DNA of 37,172 nt from Bacteroidales bacterium. GTDB lineage: Bacteria > Bacteroidota > Bacteroidia > Bacteroidales > JAAYUG01. Within the stretch, counting starts at the first letter, position 1, and the number at the start of each line of letters is the position of its first letter. The notes beneath the pieces are model-generated. The model did not search any database, was not told the DNA's origin, and saw only the letters and a list, made by a program, of their open reading frames with translations. Made by a program: the position numbers and the translations under genes. The stretch is taken from assembly GCA_012517825.1 (NCBI GenBank), contig JAAYUG010000068.1:1-37172 (forward strand), in the 5' to 3' direction. This document shows positions 9,383-17,712 of this stretch, one piece after another.

Positions 9383-10216
9383 ATGACACATCAGGACATA
9401 ACCCGGCAGATCGTCAGTAAGAAAAGTTATCTCTGTGTGGGACTCGATACGGATATTAACAAAATACCCCGTTTCCTGCTGGAAAAGGAATATCCTGTTT
9501 TCGAATTCAACCGGGCCATAATTGATGCCACGGTACCGTATACAGTGGCTTATAAGCTGAATACAGCTTTTTATGAAAGCCTTGGCGCGGCGGGATGGAT
9601 CTGCATGGAAATGACCGTTGATTACCTGAAAAAAAATTATCCTGATGTATTTGTAATAGCCGATGCCAAGCGGGGGGATGTGGGGAATACTTCGAGAATG
9701 TATGCCCTGGCCTTCCTGAAAAATATGCTGTTTGATGCGATAACCGTTGCCCCCTATATGGGGGAGGATTCCGTTTCCCCTTTTCTCTCGGTGGAAGGGA
9801 AATGGATTATCCTGCTGGCGGTTACCTCCAACAAGGGGGCAGAAGACTTCCAGATGAGCGTTCAGCAGGAAGGTTCTGAAAAACTCTGGGAACGGGTAGT
9901 GAGAACATCGTTGAAATGGGGATCCGTCAATAATATGATGTTTGTGGTAGGAGGAACCCGGCCCGAAGTTTTTGGCAGGATGCGGAAGCTGGCCCCCGAA
10001 CATTTTCTTCTGGTGCCGGGCATCGGAGCGCAGGGAGGCGATCTGAAAGCGGTTTCTTCCGCGGGTCTTACACGAAAAGGCGGCTTGCTGGTCAATTCTT
10101 CGCGTGCTATTATATATGCCGACGGAACCGACCGTTTTGCGCAGGTTGCCGGTAATATGGCCCGGGATATACAGAAGGAGATGGAAGAATATCTCAGCCA
10201 GGCACGGGTGATATAA
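9383..10216 (+). CDS. pyrF: Orotidine 5'-phosphate decarboxylase
   Basis: A 277-residue OMP decarboxylase that converts OMP to UMP in pyrimidine synthesis. It belongs to the longer subfamily (about 270-280 residues). Visible motifs are CVGLDTD (18-24), the catalytic DAKRGDVGNT (94-103, with Lys96 and the Asp pair), APYMGEDSV, and VPGIGAQGGD in the phosphate-gripper region. The N-terminus ITRQIVSKKSYLCVGLDTD matches the family start, so ATG 9383 is probably correct even though it lies almost on the -7 element. The DUF2851 gene follows 8 bases later and is likely co-transcribed. Confidence 0.94.
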   Translation: MTHQDITRQIVSKKSYLCVGLDTDINKIPRFLLEKEYPVFEFNRAIIDATVPYTVAYKLNTAFYESLGAAGWICMEMTVDYLKKNYPDVFVIADAKRGDVGNTSRMYALAFLKNMLFDAITVAPYMGEDSVSPFLSVEGKWIILLAVTSNKGAEDFQMSVQQEGSEKLWERVVRTSLKWGSVNNMMFVVGGTRPEVFGRMRKLAPEHFLLVPGIGAQGGDLKAVSSAGLTRKGGLLVNSSRAIIYADGTDRFAQVAGNMARDIQKEMEEYLSQARVI

Positions 10217-10224
10217 TATAAAAT

Positions 10225-11511
10225 ATGGGAATGAACGAAGAATTCCTGCATTTTATATGGAGGTACAAACTGTTTGATTTACCCCTTTCAGATAAGGAAA
10301 CCCAGACGGAGGTAGAAGTTCTCTCAACAGGAATACCCAATCCGGATGCGGGTCCGGATTTTACTGATGTGAGAATACGAGCAGCCAATACCATATGGGC
10401 AGGCAATGCTGAAATTCATCGCAGGGCATCTGACTGGAACCGGCATGGGCATCAGACCGATCCGCATTACAATAACGTGATTCTTCACCTGGTGGAAATT
10501 AAAGATACGGAGGTAAAAAACGCCCTCGGGCAGGAAATACTGACCCTGGAGCTTACCTGGAACAAGGCATTGACCCGGCGGTATCTTTCACTGCTGAACA
10601 ACCACAGCAGAATCGGTTGCCGCGATTATCTGAATACAGTTGACCCTATTGTGTTTACGCACTGGATGAACCGGATGATTGTGGAGCGACTGGAGCAAAG
10701 AACGGAGGCCGTTTTTCAGTTGCTGAGCGAGACAGCAGGCGACTGGCAGGAAGTATATTACAGAAGGCTTCTGATGGCGCTTGGCATGAATGTAAATGCC
10801 CAGCCTTTTGAAATGCTGTCCCGGTCACTTCCTTATGCCGTTTTGCGGAAGCATACCGGCAATCTTATGCAAACCGAAGCGCTTTTATTGGGCCAGGCAG
10901 GTTTTCTGGAGGAGCGATTGTTTCCTGAGGAGTATTTTCTTGCTTTGCAAAAGGAATATGCTTTTCTGAAGGCAAAGTATGGCCTGAAGTCCTTAGACAG
11001 ATCGCTGTGGAAGTTTATGAGGATGAGGCCGGGGAGTTTTCCGACCCTGCGGCTGGCACAATTTGCCAGACTTCTGCAGGACAGGATGACGGAATTTGAC
11101 GTGTTGCGGCAGGCGGTCCGTCCGGACGATTTTCTGGCGTGGTTTCATACCGAAGCATCCGGATTCTGGGATACCCACTACCATTTCGACAGGCTTTCAG
11201 AGCCGTTTCAGAAAACACTGGGCAAAACGGCGGCATCCCTGCTGGTAATAAATGCTGTGGTACCCGTGTTGTTTGCCTGGGGAAAAAGGAACGGGAACCA
11301 GGACCTCATGCAAAAGGCCATTTCTTTCCTTGAAGCCATGCCTCCTGAAGAAAACCAGATTACAAGAGCATGGGAAAAGGCAGGAGTTAAAGTTTCCAAT
11401 GCCGCGGATGCCCAGTCCCTTATTCAGTTGTACCGGCAATACTGCGAGAAAAAATACTGCCTTCGTTGTGCCATAGGCAATAAGCTGATGATGCAGTCGG
11501 TTGTTTGTTAG
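10225..11511 (+). CDS. DUF2851 family protein
   Basis: A 428-residue cytoplasmic protein that I recognise as DUF2851 from its N-terminal block: NEEFLHFIWRYKLFD, then PNPDAGPDFTDVRI, WAGNAEIH and SDWNRHGH, then YNNVILHLV. A C-terminal segment YCLRCAIGN contains two cysteines. The family is widespread in Bacteroidota and has no established function to my knowledge. The conserved acidic and histidine residues (DAGPDF, EIH, DWNRHGH) could form a metal or nuclease-like site, but that is inference. The first ATG (10225) and a second at 10231 are both plausible; MNEEFLHF fits the family start. It probably forms an operon with pyrF. Confidence 0.85.
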   Translation: MGMNEEFLHFIWRYKLFDLPLSDKETQTEVEVLSTGIPNPDAGPDFTDVRIRAANTIWAGNAEIHRRASDWNRHGHQTDPHYNNVILHLVEIKDTEVKNALGQEILTLELTWNKALTRRYLSLLNNHSRIGCRDYLNTVDPIVFTHWMNRMIVERLEQRTEAVFQLLSETAGDWQEVYYRRLLMALGMNVNAQPFEMLSRSLPYAVLRKHTGNLMQTEALLLGQAGFLEERLFPEEYFLALQKEYAFLKAKYGLKSLDRSLWKFMRMRPGSFPTLRLAQFARLLQDRMTEFDVLRQAVRPDDFLAWFHTEASGFWDTHYHFDRLSEPFQKTLGKTAASLLVINAVVPVLFAWGKRNGNQDLMQKAISFLEAMPPEENQITRAWEKAGVKVSNAADAQSLIQLYRQYCEKKYCLRCAIGNKLMMQSVVC

Positions 11512-11556
11512 AGAGAAGTTTATGATAAAAGTTGCAAATATTGAAAGAAATACCAA

Positions 11557-12474
11557 ATGAAAACAATCCTCATAACAGGTAGTAACGGCCTGCTGGGCCA
11601 GAAACTTGTCCGTCGTTTCCGGGAAGCCGGAAATTATGCTATTGTAGCAACCTCTTTCAGTCCTGACCGGATGGAAGAGAAAGGGTATGTATTTGAACTG
11701 ATGGATATTACCAATCCGGTTGAAGTGGATTATGTTCTTTCAAAACACCGTCCATCTGTCATAATTCATACGGCGGCCATGACACAGGCAGATACCTGTG
11801 AGACCCATAAAAAGGAATGCTGGGATACCAATGTGCAGGCTGTTGAAACCCTCTTAAAAGCTGCCGCCAGAAGCCATGCCTATTTTATCCATCTTTCTTC
11901 CGATTTTGTTTTTGATGGCAAGGCGGGGCCATATTCTGAGTCGGATCAGACCGGGCCTGTGAACTATTATGGTATATCCAAGCTGGAAAGCGAAAAGGCC
12001 GTAATGCGGTATGCGGGAAAATGGGCAGTTGTTCGCACAAGTCTTGTTTTCGGGCTTAATCCAAGCCTGGCCAGGCCCAATTTCATTCTCTGGTTGCGCT
12101 ATGCCTTGAAGGAAGGTCAGAAAGTGCGGGTAAACAATGATCAGTTTCGCACCCCCACCCTTGTGGAAGATCTGGCAGAAGGATTGCTGTCTCTGGCTGA
12201 AAGGGAAAAGACAGGAATTTTTCATCTGGCTGGAGGGGAGTATATGAGCATTCTTGAACTGGCTGAAAAAGTAGCGAAGCATTTTGGGCTGGATCAACGT
12301 CTTATTGAAGCGGTTTCAACCAGAGACCTTAATGAAACGGGAGTGCGGCCGATGAAAGCAGGTTTGCGCATTGAAAAAGCTTTCCATGAGTTAGGGTACC
12401 GGCCGCATACTTTTACGGAAGCTCTTGAAATTCTTGACCAGCAGATTCAGCAGCAGGATCTGAATGAATTTTAA
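11557..12474 (+). CDS. RmlD-like NAD(P)-dependent sugar-nucleotide reductase (SDR family)
   Basis: A 305-residue extended short-chain dehydrogenase. The Rossmann glycine motif is TGSNGLLG (7-14). The HTAAMTQAD segment (71-79) and the catalytic YxxxK in YYGISK (Tyr138, Lys142) are present. A C-terminal substrate domain follows. The pattern is closest to dTDP-4-dehydrorhamnose reductase (RfbD/RmlD). No other rml or polysaccharide genes are adjacent, so the actual substrate is uncertain and the gene may be an RmlD-like paralogue. It lies between the DUF2851 gene and rpsO, with 45 bases upstream. Confidence 0.85.
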   Translation: MKTILITGSNGLLGQKLVRRFREAGNYAIVATSFSPDRMEEKGYVFELMDITNPVEVDYVLSKHRPSVIIHTAAMTQADTCETHKKECWDTNVQAVETLLKAAARSHAYFIHLSSDFVFDGKAGPYSESDQTGPVNYYGISKLESEKAVMRYAGKWAVVRTSLVFGLNPSLARPNFILWLRYALKEGQKVRVNNDQFRTPTLVEDLAEGLLSLAEREKTGIFHLAGGEYMSILELAEKVAKHFGLDQRLIEAVSTRDLNETGVRPMKAGLRIEKAFHELGYRPHTFTEALEILDQQIQQQDLNEF

Positions 12475-12505
12475 TGCAATCTGATTGTTTTTTGGAAAAA
12501 ATACA

Positions 12506-12513
12506 TAATTTTG
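12506..12513 (+). promoter_or_regulatory. TAnnTTTG -7 element for rpsO
   Basis: TAATTTTG lies about 48 bases before the rpsO ATG and 32 bases after the preceding stop, implying a leader of roughly 40 bases. Confidence 0.55.
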
Positions 12514-12561
12514 CAGGTCTTAAATAAATGAGTATAAATAACAAACAATTGCCGATTACAC

Positions 12562-12831
12562 ATGCATTTGACAAGCGAACAGAAACAGGAAATTTTCAGG
12601 AAATTTGGGAAATCGGAAACGGATACCGGTTCGCCTGAAGCGCAGATTGCATTGTTCAGTGAACGGATAGGTCATCTCACCGAGCATCTGAAACTTCACA
12701 AGAAGGATTTCAGTACGCAACGGGCTTTGCTGAAGCTTGTTGGTAAGCGCCGCAGGTTGCTTGATTATCTTTACGATACGGATATTGAAAGGTACCGTAA
12801 GGTAGTTAAAGCGCTGAATTTGCGTAAGTAA
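12562..12831 (+). CDS. rpsO: 30S ribosomal protein S15
   Basis: The 89-residue length is exactly that of a typical S15. The sequence carries the family blocks [16 protein letters not shown] (residues 20-35), [18 protein letters not shown] and [12 protein letters not shown]15 binds the central domain of 16S rRNA and is a primary assembly protein of the small subunit. It is followed by pnp, the rpsO-pnp order known from many bacteria. Confidence 0.97.
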   Translation: MHLTSEQKQEIFRKFGKSETDTGSPEAQIALFSERIGHLTEHLKLHKKDFSTQRALLKLVGKRRRLLDYLYDTDIERYRKVVKALNLRK

Positions 12832-12882
12832 AGTAATTTCCTGTTCATACAGGAATTGTATTTTGATTTATATCCGGAGGAG

Positions 12883-12913
12883 CAACGCGTTTGCGCACCG
12901 CGCAAGCGCGTTG
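12883..12913. other. Strong GC hairpin in the rpsO-pnp spacer
   Basis: Fourteen-base arms 12883-12896 and 12900-12913 are inverted copies with one G-U pair and a three-base loop (ACC). No T tract follows, so it is not a standard terminator. It lies in the leader of pnp. Confidence 0.8.
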
Positions 12914-12935
12914 ATTTTCAAAAACGCTGTACAAA

Positions 12936-12950
12936 AAAGGCAACGCCTTT
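12936..12950. other. Second small hairpin before pnp
   Basis: AAAGGC, a three-base loop and GCCTTT are followed on the plus strand by GT and an A run reaching almost to the pnp ATG. The T run is on the minus strand, where no gene ends. I treat it as leader structure, not as a terminator. Confidence 0.6.
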
Positions 12951-12969
12951 GTAAAAAAAAGTAATATCC

Positions 12970-15099
12970 ATGGAAAATATTTTTCAGAAAATAATTGATT
13001 TGCCCGATGGCCGACAGATAACCATTGAAACGGGTAAGCTTGCCAAGCAGGCTGACGGAGCTGTGGTGGTAAAAATGGGCAAAACCATGCTCCTGGCTAC
13101 CGTTGTTTCAGCTAAAGAAGCTGGAGAAGAAGTTGATTTTGTGCCCCTCTCGGTGGAATACAAAGAGAAATTTGCCGCTATGGGTCGTTTTCCCGGCGGA
13201 TTCATGAAACGCGAAACAAAGCCGTCCGACTATGAAATTCTGGTTGCCCGTCTGGTTGACCGTGCACTTCGTCCGCTTTTCCCCGAAGATTATCATGCAG
13301 AAACCTTTGTTACCATCAATCTGATTTCGGCAGAAAAGGACATTATACCGGATGCATTGGCTGGCCTTGCTGCATCAGCGGCACTGACAATCTCCGACGT
13401 TCCTTTTAACGGACCCATTTCGGAGGTAAGAGTCGGCAGAATTGACGGAAGGTTTATCCTGAATCCGTCCTACAAGGAACTGGAGCAGAGTGACATTGAT
13501 ATAATGGTTGGTGCCTCGGCCGATAATATCCTTATGGTGGAAGGCGAGATGAAGGAGGTTTCGGAAAATGATCTGCTGGAAGCCATTAAATTTGCTCATG
13601 AAGCCATCAAGCCCATGTGCCAGGCCCAGAAGGAACTGGCAGCCCTGGCCGGCAAGGGTCTGAAGCGGGCCTATAGCCATGAAATGAACGATGAGGAAAT
13701 CAGAAAACAAATCTGGGAAACAACCTACGACAGGGTGTATGCCATCGGAAAAGCCGGAATGAGCAAGCAGGAGCGTAACAGGGCCTTCGAGGAAATTCTC
13801 GAGGAACTGCTTGAAAAGTATATCAGTGAAGAAGACGAACCTGCCAAAAGCGTTATGATAAAGCGCTATTACCATGACGTACAGAAAAAGGCACTCCGGA
13901 ACCTGATACTGAACGAAAATTTGCGTGTTGACGGAAGGAATCCGGATCAGATACGGCCTATTTCCTGCGAAGTTGATTATCTGCCGGCGGCTCATGGTTC
14001 TGCTTTGTTTACCCGGGGAGAAACCCAGTCGCTGACAACGGTAACCCTCGGCAACAAGCTTGACATGAAGATTATTGACGAGGTAATGATTCAGGGAACA
14101 GAACAGTTTGTTCTGCATTACAATTTTCCGCCCTTTTCTACCGGTGATGCACGCCCGTCGCGCGGACTCAGCCGCCGCGAAATCGGCCACGGCAACCTGG
14201 CTCACAGGGCACTGAAACCCGTTATGCCTCTGGCCGATAATCCTTATGCCATCAGGGTAGTTAGCGACATACTCGAGTCGAACGGTTCATCATCCATGGC
14301 AACTGTTTGTGCCGGAACCCTGGCCCTTATGGATGCAGGTATCAAAATCAAACGGCCGGTTTCGGGGATCGCTATGGGGCTTATTTCCGATCCCGAAACC
14401 AAACGCTTTGCCGTTCTCAGCGATATTCTCGGAGATGAAGACCACCTTGGCGATATGGACTTTAAAGTAGCCGGGACAGCAGAAGGTATTACGGCAACAC
14501 AGATGGATATTAAGGTTGACGGACTGCCCTATGAGGTTCTGGCCAAGGCCCTTGAGCAGGCCAGGGCGGGTCGTCTTTATATTCTTTCGAAAATGACGGA
14601 AGTTATTTCCGAGCCAAGGCCGGAAATGAAACCCCATACTCCGAGAATAGTTCAGATTATTATTCCGAAGGAAATGATCGGTGCCCTGATTGGTCCCGGC
14701 GGAAAAATTGTTCAGGAAATTCAGAAAGAAACCGATACCACCATTGTTATTGAAGAAATTGACAGCAAAGGAGTTGTCGATGTATTTGCCGACAACAAGG
14801 AATCAATTGATGCGGCTCTTAAACGCATTAATGCCATTGTTGCCGTTCCTGAAGTAGATAAGGTTTACACTGGTACCGTGAAATCTGTAACTCCCTTTGG
14901 AGCCTTTGTGGAAATACTTCCCGGTAAGGAAGGATTGCTGCACATTTCGGAAATCGAATGGCGGAGGCTTCAAAGTGTGGAGGAAGTGCTCAAGGAAGGA
15001 GACCAGGTGGAAGTGAAGCTGATTGATTATGATCAGAAGTCGGGCAAGCTGAAACTTTCAAGGAAGGCCCTTTTGCCCCGGCCTTCGAAAAAATCGTAA
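12970..15099 (+). CDS. pnp: Polyribonucleotide nucleotidyltransferase (PNPase)
   Basis: A 709-residue phosphorolytic 3'-5' exoribonuclease. Two RNase PH-type domains are visible (about 1-225 and 315-540); the second includes [20 protein letters not shown] and RREIGHG. A helical linker separates them. A KH domain follows at about 555-620 ([20 protein letters not shown]), then an S1 RNA-binding domain at about 632-702 ([18 protein letters not shown]). All standard domains are complete. In the cell it degrades RNA in the degradosome or as a trimer. The 138-base leader from rpsO carries two hairpins, a setting where PNPase expression is often controlled post-transcriptionally. Confidence 0.97.
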   Translation: MENIFQKIIDLPDGRQITIETGKLAKQADGAVVVKMGKTMLLATVVSAKEAGEEVDFVPLSVEYKEKFAAMGRFPGGFMKRETKPSDYEILVARLVDRALRPLFPEDYHAETFVTINLISAEKDIIPDALAGLAASAALTISDVPFNGPISEVRVGRIDGRFILNPSYKELEQSDIDIMVGASADNILMVEGEMKEVSENDLLEAIKFAHEAIKPMCQAQKELAALAGKGLKRAYSHEMNDEEIRKQIWETTYDRVYAIGKAGMSKQERNRAFEEILEELLEKYISEEDEPAKSVMIKRYYHDVQKKALRNLILNENLRVDGRNPDQIRPISCEVDYLPAAHGSALFTRGETQSLTTVTLGNKLDMKIIDEVMIQGTEQFVLHYNFPPFSTGDARPSRGLSRREIGHGNLAHRALKPVMPLADNPYAIRVVSDILESNGSSSMATVCAGTLALMDAGIKIKRPVSGIAMGLISDPETKRFAVLSDILGDEDHLGDMDFKVAGTAEGITATQMDIKVDGLPYEVLAKALEQARAGRLYILSKMTEVISEPRPEMKPHTPRIVQIIIPKEMIGALIGPGGKIVQEIQKETDTTIVIEEIDSKGVVDVFADNKESIDAALKRINAIVAVPEVDKVYTGTVKSVTPFGAFVEILPGKEGLLHISEIEWRRLQSVEEVLKEGDQVEVKLIDYDQKSGKLKLSRKALLPRPSKKS

Positions 15100-15124
15100 C
15101 CAGGATCTTGTAAACAATATATAA

Positions 15125-15160
15125 AAGCCGGTTGGCATTGATTGCTGACCGGCTTTTTTA
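15125..15160 (+). terminator. Rho-independent terminator of pnp
   Basis: An eight-base perfect stem (15125-15132 with 15148-15155), extended inwards by G-U and G-C pairs, is followed by TTTTTTA-type sequence 26 bases after the pnp stop. Confidence 0.9.
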
Positions 15161-15300
15161 TTTGCCCGGATTGCGCATCAGGAGTGAAGCGAACTGATGC
15201 GCAGTGGGTTGTCCTTGTGCACAGGCATCCGGGCAAATCCCGCCGAAACGCAGTGAAAGCGGCCCTTGCAGCACTTTGCGCAGTTTTTCTTGTGCAATCG
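15161..15300. repeat. Structured dispersed repeat, copy A
   Basis: An outer inverted pair (15161-15170 and 15228-15237) encloses a perfect 10-base hairpin (15172-15181 with 15194-15203). The following 75 bases (15226-15300) recur with about 80 percent identity at 31225-31299. The open frames across this stretch look like products of the repeat, not genes. Confidence 0.8.
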
Positions 15301-15339
15301 TTATTTATGAGCCGCATTTGCAGTTATGAGGCCAATTGT

Positions 15340-15347
15340 TAACTTTG
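15340..15347 (+). promoter_or_regulatory. TAnnTTTG -7 element for the S9A peptidase gene
   Basis: TAACTTTG with a TTTG 19 bases upstream (15317-15320). The transcript would carry a leader of about 110 bases if translation starts at 15466. Confidence 0.6.
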
Positions 15348-15465
15348 AAGCCCTTATCATTAACCTCCTGCCATGAAACATCCATGTATTGCAAACACAA
15401 ACACCTATGAACAAAATTCAAATCATGGGTGTTCCCTCTTAACTTTAAAAATCAATTTTATTCGG

Positions 15466-17583
15466 ATGAAAAAAATACTCTTTGGTTTATTTGGATTCAT
15501 TATGATGCAGTCATGCAGTAAAAACCAGCTGAAATATCCTGAAACGCGAAAGGATGATGTTACTGATACCTATTTTGGTGTTACAATATCTGATCCTTAC
15601 CGCTGGCTTGAAAATGATACTTCGCCCGAAGTGAAAAAATGGGTGGAAGAACAAAATAAACTCACCTTTGCATATCTGAAATCGATCCCTTACAGGGATG
15701 CCCTGAAGAAACGACTCACGGAATTGTGGAACTATGAGCGCGTTTCGGCTCCTTTTAAGGAAGGAGGAAAGTATTTTCTTTTCCGCAATGACGGATTGCA
15801 AAACCAGAGTGTGTTATGTATGATGGACCATCCCGACGCTGAACCGAAGGTTGTGCTGGATCCAAATGCTTTATCTCCCGACGGTACCGTTGCCCTGAAT
15901 ACGTTTGCGGTATCACACGACGGCCGGTATCTGGCATACGCAATTTCGCGGGCCGGTTCCGACTGGGTAGAGGTGTTTGTCAGGGATCTGAAAACGGGAC
16001 AGGACCTGAAAGACCATCTGCTCTGGGTGAAGTTCTCGGGCCTTGCATGGACAGGAGACGGTTTTTATTACAGCCGGTATGATGCTCCGGGAAAAGGAAC
16101 CGAGCTCTCTTCTCAGAACACGTTTCAAAAGGTGTATTTTCATAAACTCGGAACGGATCAGGAGAATGACCGGCTGGTTTACCGGCATCCCTCCGAAGGT
16201 GACCGTATGTACGGAGCCTGGGTAAGCCGCGATGAACATTGGTTTGTTTTGTTCGAAAGCAAATGGGGTGCGCGGGGAAATGCTCTCTGGATAAAAGACC
16301 TTACAAAGGCCAATGATGAACTCCATTGTGTGGCAGAAGGATTTGACCATGAAAACGGACTGGTCGATATTCAGGACGGAATTCTGTATATGATAACCAA
16401 TCAGGAGGCCCCCCGTTACCGTCTTATGAAAGTTGACCTGCGGGCTTTGCCAGAAGTAAAGAAAGCAGAGCTTATCCCGCAGAAAAATGATGTTCTGGAA
16501 GCCGCATACCTGGCCGGAGGGAAGCTTTTTCTGCAGTATCTGAGCGACGTGAAGAACGTGCTGGAAGTATATCAGACGGATGGTTCGTATGTGCATCCGG
16601 TTCAGCTGCCGGCCATCGGAACTGTACTGTCTTTTTCAGGAGAACCTGACGAAGAGAATGCCTATTATACGTTCACTTCATTTAATTATCCTACAACGGT
16701 TTTCCGTTACAATACTAAAACCGGCAGTTCGGAAGTATGGTTTGCACCCAGGCTTGATTTCCGTCCGGAGGATTACATTGTGGAGCAGGTCTTTTATAAC
16801 AGCAAGGATGGTACCCGGGTTCCTATGTTTATTACCTATAAAAAAGGTATGCAGCGAAACGGGAAAAATCCTGCCCTGTTATACGGATACGGAGGTTTCA
16901 ACATTACCATGAAGCCCTCTTTTTCGACGGCAGTGCTTTTGTGGCTTGAAAATGGTGGTGTTTATGCACTGGCCAATATACGGGGAGGAGGGGAATACGG
17001 TGAGGAATGGCACGAAGCCGGGATGAAACTCAACAAGCAGAATGTATTTGATGATTTTATTGCTGCGGCTGAATATCTCATCAGGGAGAAATACACTTCC
17101 AGGAAGAAACTTGCTATTATGGGTGGGTCTAACGGGGGACTTCTTATAGGTGCTGTGGTAAATCAGCGTCCCGATCTGTTCAGAGTGGCCATACCCCAGG
17201 TGGGTGTTATGGATATGTTGCGTTTTCATAAGTTTACCATTGGTGGTTCATGGGTAACTGATTACGGTTCAAGCGAAGATTCTGTTCAGTTTCATTACCT
17301 GCTCAAATACAGCCCGCTCCATAACATCCGCTCCGGAGTTAAGTATCCGGCAATTCTGGTAACTACAGCCGACCATGACGACCGGGTGGTGCCTGCCCAC
17401 TCATTTAAATACATTGCTACCCTTCAGGAAAAATATAAAGGACCCAACCCGGTTCTGATACGCATTCAGACCAGCGCAGGGCATGGAGGAGGAAAACCTA
17501 CCTCTGTCATCATTGATGAAACCGCTGATATTTATGCTTTTATTTACAGAAATATGGGTATTGAACCACCGGCAGCCCGTTAA
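15466..17583 (+). CDS. Prolyl oligopeptidase family (S9A) serine peptidase, lipoprotein
   Basis: A 705-residue peptidase from the chosen ATG. Residues 1-17 are a lipoprotein signal peptide with the lipobox-like MMQSC. A family opening (YPETRKDDVTDTYFG, DPYRWLEND) precedes the beta-propeller. The C-terminal alpha/beta-hydrolase domain holds Ser555 in GGSNGG, an Asp in TADHDDRV (636-640) and His673 in AGHGGGK. These line up with Ser554/Asp641/His680 of pig prolyl oligopeptidase. It cleaves short proline-containing peptides. An earlier in-frame ATG at 15373 adds 31 residues and spoils the signal peptide, so 15466 is preferred. The lipid anchor predicts a periplasmic or outer-membrane location. 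Confidence 0.93.
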   Translation: MKKILFGLFGFIMMQSCSKNQLKYPETRKDDVTDTYFGVTISDPYRWLENDTSPEVKKWVEEQNKLTFAYLKSIPYRDALKKRLTELWNYERVSAPFKEGGKYFLFRNDGLQNQSVLCMMDHPDAEPKVVLDPNALSPDGTVALNTFAVSHDGRYLAYAISRAGSDWVEVFVRDLKTGQDLKDHLLWVKFSGLAWTGDGFYYSRYDAPGKGTELSSQNTFQKVYFHKLGTDQENDRLVYRHPSEGDRMYGAWVSRDEHWFVLFESKWGARGNALWIKDLTKANDELHCVAEGFDHENGLVDIQDGILYMITNQEAPRYRLMKVDLRALPEVKKAELIPQKNDVLEAAYLAGGKLFLQYLSDVKNVLEVYQTDGSYVHPVQLPAIGTVLSFSGEPDEENAYYTFTSFNYPTTVFRYNTKTGSSEVWFAPRLDFRPEDYIVEQVFYNSKDGTRVPMFITYKKGMQRNGKNPALLYGYGGFNITMKPSFSTAVLLWLENGGVYALANIRGGGEYGEEWHEAGMKLNKQNVFDDFIAAAEYLIREKYTSRKKLAIMGGSNGGLLIGAVVNQRPDLFRVAIPQVGVMDMLRFHKFTIGGSWVTDYGSSEDSVQFHYLLKYSPLHNIRSGVKYPAILVTTADHDDRVVPAHSFKYIATLQEKYKGPNPVLIRIQTSAGHGGGKPTSVIIDETADIYAFIYRNMGIEPPAAR

Positions 17584-17640
17584 AAGGCACATCAATAAAG
17601 AAATATGTGGTTTGCTCTTTTTTTTTGAAAAAACTTTCAT

Positions 17641-17648
17641 TAGATTTG
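17641..17648 (+). promoter_or_regulatory. TAnnTTTG -7 element for the TPR/OmpA lipoprotein gene
   Basis: TAGATTTG lies 64 bases before the chosen ATG and 58 bases after the peptidase stop. The -33 element is not clear; several TTTG strings lie upstream at non-ideal spacing. Confidence 0.5.
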
Positions 17649-17712
17649 TTCTTTGAATTTCAATACAATGGAATTAAATTAATGCGAATGATAAACTAAA
17701 TTTTTGATGACT

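Noticed and set aside
12936-12960. Terminator between rpsO and pnp
   Set aside because: The hairpin is followed by A residues, not T, on the plus strand. A T tract exists only on the minus strand, where no gene ends.
15142-15342. Open frames on both strands after pnp (plus 15142-15342, minus 15033-15317)
   Set aside because: They lie over the pnp terminator and the structured dispersed repeat, which recurs elsewhere with changes that break the frames. No promoter or family motif was seen.
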